Shown: one piece after another, positions 1 to 5,861 of the stretch
How the letters are laid out: every line of letters begins with the position of its first letter
How positions within the stretch are numbered: position 1 is the first letter of the stretch
NCBI GenBank assembly: GCA_946405565.1
Contig: CAMJHU010000098.1
Location: forward strand, 1 to 7,043
DNA length: 7,043 nt
Origin: an uncultured Clostridia bacterium
Lineage (GTDB): Bacteria > Bacillota > Clostridia > Oscillospirales > Acutalibacteraceae
Reading direction: 5' to 3'
Translations under genes and position numbers: made by a program
The notes under the pieces: generated by a model
The model's input: the letters and a program-made list of their open reading frames with translations, nothing else
Databases searched by the model: none
What the model was told of the DNA's origin: nothing

Positions 1-3000
1 GCAACCGGTCTGATGCAGACCGGCTGGTATCACAATCCGGAGGACGGCAAGTCCTACTATTTCCTCGGCATGGAAGGCGCCGCCAAAGGTCTGACCGAGA
101 TTGACGGCGAAATCTATTACTTTAACGACTACTATGTCGCCAAGACGGGCGGCTATACGTTCGACGGTTCGTTCTATTACTTCGACGAATATTCCTGCGC
201 CGCCAAGCGTGGCTTCTATACCACCGATTACGGCGACACCTATTATTTTGATGACAGCGGCAGAGCTGTGTCCGGCTGGCAGAACATCGACGGCGACAAC
301 TACTATTTCCTCTCTGATTACACCATGAGCCGCGGACTGACCAGCATCGGCGGCAAGCGGTACTACTTCGGATTCGACACCGGCGCCGCTATCCGCACCA
401 ATTCGCTCGTGTGGATCGGCATGAATCAGCTCATGTATATCAAGGCGGAAGGCGGTTATTTTACCGGTCTGACCGCTGTGGACGGCGCACTCTATGATTT
501 TGCCTCCGAAAACGGTGTGGCGCTGAGCGGAATGCGTGAAATTGACGGCAGTAAGTACTGCTTTGCCGAAGGCTCCTATGAGGCGCTCACCGGCTTTGTG
601 GATTACAACGGCGCGCGCTATTACTTCGGCAGCGACGGCAAAATGCTCACCGGTATGCAGACTCTCGACGACGGTTCCGGTACCCGCCACACCTATTACT
701 TCGACGCAAGCGGCGTGATGCAGACCGGACGTGTGATTCTTGACGACGGTTCGATCTACTGCTTCGATGAGAACGGTCGTGCCTACGCGGGCTGGTACAC
801 CTATGTCAACGGAGCACGCTATTATTTTGATCCGGCGACCCATCAGGCGGTCACGGGCTGGCAGTATATCGATCAGTCCAAGGCGACCTTCTTCTTTGAA
901 AGCAACGGCACCCTCAAGACCGGTCTGATTCGCGACAGCGAAAACAAACTCTATGCCTTCGACGCGGACGGCGAACCGGTCAAAGGCTGGCATGTGGACA
1001 GCGGCGACACCTATTACTTTGATCTGTCCACCGGTCAGGCGGTGACCGGATTGGTTGCCATCGACGGCAAACGCTATCTTTTCGCCGGATCGTATAAGCG
1101 CATGACCGGCTATCAGAACATCGGCGGCACCTATTATTACTTTGACCCTGTCACCGGCGCGGCAAAGAGCGGCTTTATCCACGCTCTCACCGACAGCGGC
1201 ACGGCGGTCTATTACGGCGATTCCTCGGGCGCGCTGGTCACGGGGCTGCAAACCATCGGCGGGAACCTTTACTGCTTCAACAGCGCGGGCGTGATGCGTT
1301 CGGGCGTGTATGTGGCGGATGACGGCAGCAGCTACTACTTCGACCCCGTCACCGGTCAGGCTGTCACCGGCTTTGTGACGAACGGCAGCAATATCAACTA
1401 TTACGACGCTGACGGCAGAATGTATACCGGTACGGCGGGCATCGTGGAAATCGACGGCAAGCGCTATTATTTCGACCGGTACGGCGCGCGCAAGGGCAGC
1501 TCCTTCACCGTGGACGGCGGGCTGCATATCTTTGACGCGGACACCGGCGCGGAGATGACTGGCGTGGTAATCAATCCCCGCAGCGGCTATCTCACTGCTG
1601 TCACGGGCAGCGGCGAGGTGGTCAACAACACCTACCGCTATGCGGGCGCGGAGTATTTCGCGGGAGACGCGGGCGTGCTGCGCACCTCTACCACCAAGAC
1701 GGTGGACGGCGTGATGTGCTACTACGATGAAAACGGCGAACGGCAGTTCGGCTTGCTGACCTATACCAGCAAGGGAACCACCTATACCTTCTATTTTGAC
1801 GACGGCGAAACCGTGATGGGCGGCAAGGAACTCACCGCCATTCAGAACGAACTCAACAGCGCCCTTTCGTCCGACGGCTGGCATACGGTGCGTTCGCGGC
1901 GTTATTACGTCCGCAACGGGGCGTTTGCCAAGGGCATTGTCACCGTCGGCGGCATCCGCTACGGCTTTTCCGAAATGAGCGGCGTGCGCCTGAGCGGTCT
2001 GCGCCGTATCGGCGGAAAGACCTATTATCTCGACCCCAACGGCGTGGTGACCACCGGTTTTGTCATCATGGACGGCGATCTGCGGTATTTTGACGAGAGT
2101 ACCGGCGAAATGGTCACGGGCGTGAGACAGATTGACGGCAAAACCTATTGCTTCCTCTCCAACGGCGTGATGGTGACCGGCGACGTCTATATCAACGGCA
2201 AGTGGTACTACGGCTATCAGACCGATGAAGCCGTGCGCCCCGATCTCTCGCTCAATACCGACGGCAGCCGCAAGACCAACTGCTGGGCGAAGGCGAGCGA
2301 GGGCTTCCAGGTATATCTCGATACCCACGGCAACCGTGTGGCAGCCCCGGCGGCGGTGAACGGCAGTCTCTATTGCTTCGATGCCGACGGCGCGCCGCTT
2401 ACCACCTTCCAGCGCATCAACGGCGGCACGGCGTACTTTGACGAAAACGGCGCGATGGTGACGGGTCTGCGGGATATCGGCGGCAAGCGGTATTATTTTG
2501 ATGTGCGTACCGGACTGCGGCAGACCGGCTTTGTCAGGATTGACGGTAAAGCCTGCTATTTCGATCAGAACGGCGTGATGCAGCGGAATGGCTTCTTCTC
2601 GATCGGCAGCCGGCGCTATTACGCCGACGCGGACGGCGCGCTTGCCACCGGTCTGGTGACCATCGGCGGCAAGCAGTATTACTTCCTGAGCAGCGGCGAA
2701 CAGAAATTCGGCAAGGTGTATGTCGGCGAACGCGCCTGCTACTTTGACCCCGCCACGGGAGAACGCAAGACCGGATTTGTCACCTACGGCGGCAGGCGGT
2801 ATTATTATGACGACAGCGCCAAGGGCTTCCCGCAGGGCAAAGTGACCATCGACAGTAAGACCTATCTCTTTATCAGCGGCGACGGCTCGGTTTACACCGG
2901 TTACTGCCGCTATGAGGACAAAGAGTATTATCTCGACGAGACGACCGGTGAAAGTCTGACCGGCATTTTCGCCAAGCCCAATGGCAATGTCCATTACTTC

Positions 3001-3651
3001 CTCGGCGACGGAACGCTGGCGCGCGGTCTGCAGACGATCGGCGGCAAGCAGTATTATTTCTATCCCGCAAACGGCGTCAAGGTGGACGGACTGCAATCCA
3101 TCGGCAGCAAGCTCTATTATTTCCATCCGACCAAGGGTATGCTTACCGCGCAGACTGTCACGGTGGACGGACTGTCCTTCTCGCTGGCGGACGACGGTTC
3201 GGCGACGGTGCTGGGCGATTCCGATCAGGCGAAGCTGCTGCGCGCGGGTATGGAATATCTCGGACGTCCCTATAAGTCGGAAGTCGCGGGCGAGGACGAT
3301 ATTCTCAGCTGCAGCGGTTTCGTGAGACAGATGTACAAAGCCATCGGCGTGGATCTGGCGGGCAGCAGTTACCGGCAGTATTTCAACCTGGCGCGGAAAA
3401 ATCCCACCGTGGACAGCATTCTGTACGCCAGCCCGGGCGATCTGGTCTTCTATGTATCGCTTGACTGCGGTCACGGCGACCAATGCGGCTTCCTCGGCGA
3501 AATCCATCATGTGGCGATGTACGTGGGCGGCGGCAAGATCATTGAAGCCAACCGCAACGATGCCTATCCCGAACTCAGCTGCATCATTCTCCAGAATTAT
3601 GCCGACAGCACGACGTACTTCCCCTATAAGATTGTGAGCGTGACCGATTAA
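1..3651 (+). CDS. Large cell-wall-binding-repeat protein with C-terminal NlpC/P60 peptidase domain (5' end outside window)
   Basis: The frame is open from base 1 (first codons read A-T-G-L) to TAA at 3649-3651, giving 1216 visible residues. The first ATG, at 13, has no ribosome binding site and lies inside a repeat, so the true start and any signal peptide are upstream. Residues 1 to about 1065 are tandem repeats of about 20-21 residues of the form TG-x-x-x-I-D/G-G-K-x-YYF-D-x-x-TG-x, typical of choline/glucan-binding or clostridial-toxin-type wall repeats. Residues from about 1077 form an NlpC/P60 domain: L-S-C-S-G-F-V around Cys1104, PGDLVFY at about 1145-1151, and H-V-A-M-Y-V-G with His1170. 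This family cleaves peptide bonds in peptidoglycan stems outside the cell. The usual D before the catalytic Cys is S, and the usual third catalytic His position is Glu1182. The likely role is a surface-attached peptidoglycan hydrolase; the ligand of the repeats is unknown. The family call is confident; activity is inferred. Confidence 0.9.
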   Translation, partial: ATGLMQTGWYHNPEDGKSYYFLGMEGAAKGLTEIDGEIYYFNDYYVAKTGGYTFDGSFYYFDEYSCAAKRGFYTTDYGDTYYFDDSGRAVSGWQNIDGDNYYFLSDYTMSRGLTSIGGKRYYFGFDTGAAIRTNSLVWIGMNQLMYIKAEGGYFTGLTAVDGALYDFASENGVALSGMREIDGSKYCFAEGSYEALTGFVDYNGARYYFGSDGKMLTGMQTLDDGSGTRHTYYFDASGVMQTGRVILDDGSIYCFDENGRAYAGWYTYVNGARYYFDPATHQAVTGWQYIDQSKATFFFESNGTLKTGLIRDSENKLYAFDADGEPVKGWHVDSGDTYYFDLSTGQAVTGLVAIDGKRYLFAGSYKRMTGYQNIGGTYYYFDPVTGAAKSGFIHALTDSGTAVYYGDSSGALVTGLQTIGGNLYCFNSAGVMRSGVYVADDGSSYYFDPVTGQAVTGFVTNGSNINYYDADGRMYTGTAGIVEIDGKRYYFDRYGARKGSSFTVDGGLHIFDADTGAEMTGVVINPRSGYLTAVTGSGEVVNNTYRYAGAEYFAGDAGVLRTSTTKTVDGVMCYYDENGERQFGLLTYTSKGTTYTFYFDDGETVMGGKELTAIQNELNSALSSDGWHTVRSRRYYVRNGAFAKGIVTVGGIRYGFSEMSGVRLSGLRRIGGKTYYLDPNGVVTTGFVIMDGDLRYFDESTGEMVTGVRQIDGKTYCFLSNGVMVTGDVYINGKWYYGYQTDEAVRPDLSLNTDGSRKTNCWAKASEGFQVYLDTHGNRVAAPAAVNGSLYCFDADGAPLTTFQRINGGTAYFDENGAMVTGLRDIGGKRYYFDVRTGLRQTGFVRIDGKACYFDQNGVMQRNGFFSIGSRRYYADADGALATGLVTIGGKQYYFLSSGEQKFGKVYVGERACYFDPATGERKTGFVTYGGRRYYYDDSAKGFPQGKVTIDSKTYLFISGDGSVYTGYCRYEDKEYYLDETTGESLTGIFAKPNGNVHYFLGDGTLARGLQTIGGKQYYFYPANGVKVDGLQSIGSKLYYFHPTKGMLTAQTVTVDGLSFSLADDGSATVLGDSDQAKLLRAGMEYLGRPYKSEVAGEDDILSCSGFVRQMYKAIGVDLAGSSYRQYFNLARKNPTVDSILYASPGDLVFYVSLDCGHGDQCGFLGEIHHVAMYVGGGKIIEANRNDAYPELSCIILQNYADSTTYFPYKIVSVTD
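13..3190 (+). repeat. Array of about 45 cell-wall/glucan-binding type repeats (protein-level tandem repeat)
   Basis: By eye, the unit is about 60-66 bp, coding for G-[W/L/F/V]-x-x-I-D/G-G-x-x-Y-Y-F-D-x-x-[T/S]-G-x-x-x-[T/S]. I count about 45 units, some degenerate. The units are diverged at DNA level, although short strings such as atcggcggcaag recur, so this is an old array. Regularity breaks down around 1573-1690, 1800-1900 and 2212-2360. These repeats normally form a beta-hairpin solenoid with ligand pockets between adjacent units. Tryptophan at the G-W position occurs only in the first third (last clear case near 987) plus one GW at 1876-1881; other units have L, F, M, V or Y. Homology to the repeat superfamily is clear; choline versus glycan binding cannot be decided from the sequence. 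Confidence 0.9.
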
Positions 3652-3692
3652 CCCATTTTTTTCCCTTCCATCAGAGAATCGCTTTCGGAAAC

Positions 3693-3699
3693 AGAGGTG
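3693..3699 (+). promoter_or_regulatory. Ribosome binding site deciding the start of the CHAP gene
   Basis: AGAGGTG lies 6 nt upstream of ATG at 3706. The alternative in-frame GTG at 3697 overlaps this site and has no ribosome binding site of its own, so ATG 3706 is the better start. The 54-bp gap before it (3652-3705) has a run of seven T (3656-3662) but no stem in front of it, so I see no intrinsic terminator. Co-transcription with the upstream gene is possible. Confidence 0.75.
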
Positions 3700-3705
3700 T
3701 TTGTC

Positions 3706-5412
3706 ATGACCAAAAGAGCCGCATCGTTGCTTCTCGTGCTGGCGGTACTGACCGTCTGCCTGCCGCGTGCGGGACTGACCGCCGCGGCGTACTCCAAAGG
3801 CTATCCCAACACCCATGTCAATACCGGCGACCAAGCGGAGGACATCGTCGCCGTGGCGCTCACGCAGGTGGGCTATACCAACGACGGCATCGGCACCAAA
3901 TACGGCGCGTGGTACAGCAAAGGCACCGTCGATGTGGCGTGGTGCGCGATGTTTGTGAGCTGGTGCGCCAATCAGGCGGAGATACCCACCTCCGTGGTGC
4001 CAAAGCATTCGTCCTGCGACACCGGCATGAACTGGTTCAAGAAGAAGGGACTGTGGTACAGCAGTGCCTTTTATGGCGGAGCCTATACGCCGCGCCGCGG
4101 AGACATCGTCTATTTCAGCAAGGATCATATTCCCACCCATGCCACCCATGTGGGCATCGTCACGGGAACTTCCGGAAAGTATCTGCAGGTGGTGGAGGGC
4201 AATACCACCTCCGATTTCAAGACCTACAAGGTGATTCACCGCACCAAAAGCAGCAACCGTCTGCTTGCCGACGCTTATGTCATCGGCTATGGCACGCCGC
4301 TCTATGAAACGCTGGAAATCGCCGAACTGCCCGCAGCGCCCACCAATCTCCGGAGCGGTAAGGCATCCTATACGCCGGATGAGGACGTGGACGTGATGTG
4401 GCAGGGCGTGACTGAGGCTGACAGCTATTGGGGGTGCCTGACCCACGACGGTGAGGAATGCTGGGAAGGCGATCTCGGGGGAGGTACGTCGGCGGACTTT
4501 TCTCCGCTGGCGGCAGGCAGCTACTCTCTGTCCGTGCGAAGCGTGAACGTATTCGGACTGAGCGACGCGGCGGTGTGTGAATTTACCGTAAGCGCCCGTC
4601 AGCCGCTTGCCATCACCTCGCAGCCGACCGATTACGCGGGCTTGGCGGGACGTCAGGCGACCTTCCATGTCAAGGCAACCGGCAGCGGGCTGACCTATCA
4701 GTGGCAGCTTTCGGACGACGCCGGCAGGACGTGGCGCAACAGTTCGGTGAAAACCGCCGACTATGCCGTCATGCTGAGCGAAACCAACGACGGACGGTAT
4801 GTCCGCTGCGTTGTGACCGACAGCAGCGGCGCGTCGGTGAATTCGCAGGCGGCGCAAATGCGTATTGCCGGACCGGACATCACCTCGCAGCCCTCGCCGG
4901 TGACGGCGCTCGACGGTGATACCGTGTCGTTCCGTGTCAGGGCGAACGGTATGGGTTTGACCTATCAGTGGCAGCTTTCGGACGATTTCGGCAAGACGTG
5001 GCGGAACAGTTCCGTCAAAACCGCCGATTACGCCACGACCCTGAATCGGAAGAACCATCAGCGCTATGTGCGGTGTATCGTCACGGACGGCAGCGGGATT
5101 GCGGTCACGTCGGACGCGGCGTATATGAAGATTTCGTCGCTGGCGATTACCGGTCAGCCGGTCAGTGCGAGCGGACAGAAGGGCGAGCTTGTCACCTTCC
5201 GCGTGACGGCAAACGGTCCCGGTATCACATATCAGTGGCAGTTGTCCGACGATAACGGCGCGACGTGGCGGAACAGTTCCAATACGACCGCTGACTATTT
5301 GACGACGCTTTCCGAGAAGAACCATAACCGCTATATCAGATGTGTCGTGACCGATAAATACGGCAATAAGGTCACGTCCGAGATTGTACGCATGAGAATC
5401 AAGGCGAATTAG
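3706..5412 (+). CDS. Secreted CHAP-domain peptidoglycan hydrolase with Fn3-like and three Ig-like domains
   Basis: The gene is complete and encodes 568 residues. The ATG start is set by AGAGGTG 6 nt upstream. Residues 1-28 are a Sec signal peptide: T-K-R, then a hydrophobic core at about 5-19, and an Ala-rich end (TAAA) suggesting cleavage near A28. Residues about 42-200 match a CHAP amidase/endopeptidase domain: V-A-W-C-A-M-F-V-S-W-C with catalytic Cys80, R-R-G-D-I-V-Y-F at about 128-135, T-H-V-G-I-V with His148, and V-V-E-G-N with Glu164/Asn166 as the likely third catalytic residue. CHAP enzymes cut peptidoglycan amide bonds outside the cell. Residues about 210-297 look like one Fn3 domain, ending S-V-R-S-V-N-V-F-G-L-S-D. 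Residues 303-568 are three Ig-like repeats of 89 residues. No LPxTG, transmembrane or S-layer anchor is visible at the C-terminus, so wall attachment would depend on the Ig/Fn3 modules. The gene lies 54 bp after another wall hydrolase, which suggests joint action in wall remodelling. CHAP assignment is strong; substrate bond is not determined. Confidence 0.9.
   Translation: MTKRAASLLLVLAVLTVCLPRAGLTAAAYSKGYPNTHVNTGDQAEDIVAVALTQVGYTNDGIGTKYGAWYSKGTVDVAWCAMFVSWCANQAEIPTSVVPKHSSCDTGMNWFKKKGLWYSSAFYGGAYTPRRGDIVYFSKDHIPTHATHVGIVTGTSGKYLQVVEGNTTSDFKTYKVIHRTKSSNRLLADAYVIGYGTPLYETLEIAELPAAPTNLRSGKASYTPDEDVDVMWQGVTEADSYWGCLTHDGEECWEGDLGGGTSADFSPLAAGSYSLSVRSVNVFGLSDAAVCEFTVSARQPLAITSQPTDYAGLAGRQATFHVKATGSGLTYQWQLSDDAGRTWRNSSVKTADYAVMLSETNDGRYVRCVVTDSSGASVNSQAAQMRIAGPDITSQPSPVTALDGDTVSFRVRANGMGLTYQWQLSDDFGKTWRNSSVKTADYATTLNRKNHQRYVRCIVTDGSGIAVTSDAAYMKISSLAITGQPVSASGQKGELVTFRVTANGPGITYQWQLSDDNGATWRNSSNTTADYLTTLSEKNHNRYIRCVVTDKYGNKVTSEIVRMRIKAN
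4612..5412 (+). repeat. Three 267-bp tandem repeats encoding Ig-like domains
   Basis: Units start at 4612, 4879 and 5146 (ITSQP, ITSQP, ITGQP), an exact 267-bp / 89-residue period; the third ends in the stop codon. Shared core: T-Y-Q-W-Q-L-S-D-D, T-W-R-N-S-S, T-A-D-Y, R-Y-V/I-R-C, V-T-D. Units 1 and 2 share an exact 28-nt stretch (4691-4718 and 4958-4985), pointing to recent duplication or conversion. R-Y-V-R-C matches the Ig tyrosine-corner motif, and the Trp in Y-Q-W-Q would be the core Trp. Each unit has one Cys only, so the classical intradomain disulfide is absent. Confidence 0.92.
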
Positions 5413-5426
5413 CGAAGCGTGGGATT

Positions 5427-5520
5427 CCAAAGGGACGAGTCCCTTTGGCAGGGAACCGGGGGCAGCGCCACCGGCAGGGACCGGGACAGAGTCCCGGCAG
5501 GCAAGGGCAACGCCCTTGCC
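5427..5520. repeat. Cluster of four GC-rich hairpins joined by GGCAGG spacers (dispersed palindromic repeat candidate)
   Basis: Hairpin A: CCAAAGGGA 5427-5435 pairs with TCCCTTTGG 5440-5448, loop CGAG. Hairpin B: 5456-5474, CCGG/CCGG then a G-A mismatch and GGC/GCC, loop AGC. Hairpin C: CCGGGAC 5481-5487 pairs with GTCCCGG 5491-5497, loop AGA. Hairpin D: GGCAAGGGC 5500-5508 pairs with GCCCTTGCC 5512-5520, loop AAC. GGCAGG recurs at 5447, 5473 and 5496, between the hairpins. The cluster begins 15 nt after the CHAP stop codon. No U-run follows the last stem, so it is not a canonical intrinsic terminator, though it may pause RNA polymerase or protect the mRNA 3' end. It resembles multi-stem intergenic repeats that I recall as common in GC-rich Clostridia; that recollection is not verified here. 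Confidence 0.75.
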
Positions 5521-5590
5521 GGGCGAAACGCGCTAATTCTTGAAACGGGGTCGGGCGAATCCGGAAAAGGAATCCTCTGCCGCTCGTTTA

Positions 5591-5602
5591 CCGGGTACCC
5601 GG
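5591..5602. promoter_or_regulatory. 12-bp perfect palindrome, possible protein-binding site
   Basis: CCGGGTACCCGG reads identically on both strands. It stands between the hairpin cluster and the capA-like gene, 260 bp from the start codon. It could be an operator half of unknown specificity or simply a chance feature of GC-rich DNA. No second copy occurs in the window. Confidence 0.25.
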
Positions 5603-5807
5603 ATGACCGACTTCGGCGCGGGGGCGCGGCTGGATAAAGGCTGACGTCAATCAACGCCCTTATTATTTCAAAATTTGCAAATAGAATTCCCGCGTCCGGG
5701 CTTTTGTCCCGATGCGCGCGTCGGGGGCGTATACGGCTTACGCCGCCCGCGTACTTCGCGCGATGGTTCCTGTCACGGGAATCCCACTGCATGGTTGTAT
5801 GCGCGTG

Positions 5808-5836
5808 TTGTCGCCGCGCGGATGTTTTGTTGAAAT
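5808..5836 (+). promoter_or_regulatory. Possible weak sigma-A-type promoter for the capA-like gene
   Basis: TTGTCG (5808-5813; 4 of 6 matches to TTGACA) is 17 bp from TGAAAT (5831-5836; 4 of 6 to TATAAT), with TGT directly before it as an extended -10. Transcription would start near 5843, leaving a leader of about 20 nt that includes the ribosome binding site. The match is weak and was found by eye. Confidence 0.25.
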
Positions 5837-5850
5837 GGATTTCCCCGAAT

Positions 5851-5856
5851 GAGGTG
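5851..5856 (+). promoter_or_regulatory. Ribosome binding site deciding the TTG start of the capA-like gene
   Basis: GAGGTG is 5 nt upstream of TTG 5862. An in-frame TGA at 5850-5852 overlaps it and rules out any earlier start. The next in-frame ATG, at 5904, has no ribosome binding site and would cut off the basic residues before the membrane segment. Confidence 0.8.
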
Positions 5857-5861
5857 AAACT

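Larger units (their letters stand above)
5521..5861. other. Non-coding leader region before the capA-like gene
   Basis: I see no convincing protein gene here. It holds a 12-bp palindrome (5591-5602), an AT-rich patch (about 5660-5687) with TATTAT and TAGAAT but no good -35 partner, and two modest inverted repeats: CCCGATG/CGTCGGG at 5708-5725 (one T-G wobble, loop CGCG) and GGCGTA/TACGCC at 5726-5744. A possible promoter and the ribosome binding site lie at its 3' end. An open frame from ATG 5712 to TGA 5850-5852 would encode 46 residues but has no ribosome binding site. Confidence 0.6.

Noticed and set aside
13..3190. Clostridial large-toxin (TcdA-like) repeat region
   Set aside because: The repeats are similar in style, but the C-terminus is an NlpC/P60 domain and no glucosyltransferase or toxin protease is visible; the upstream part of the gene is missing, so toxin identity has no support.
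3697..3705. GTG at 3697 as start of the CHAP gene
   Set aside because: It overlaps the AGAGGTG site that is correctly spaced for ATG 3706, and has no other ribosome binding site.
3652..3705. T-run after the first gene as an intrinsic terminator
   Set aside because: Seven T occur at 3656-3662 but no stem-loop precedes them.
3748..3759. L-T-V-C in the signal peptide as a lipobox
   Set aside because: Val directly before the Cys does not fit the lipobox (Gly/Ala/Ser expected), and a good signal peptidase I-type Ala-rich site follows.
5427..5520. CRISPR array
   Set aside because: The repeated GGCAGG is only 6 nt, and the intervals are self-complementary hairpins rather than unique spacers.
5419..5637. 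72-codon + strand open frame after the CHAP gene
   Set aside because: It lies over the hairpin cluster and its sequence is just the translated palindromes; no ribosome binding site.
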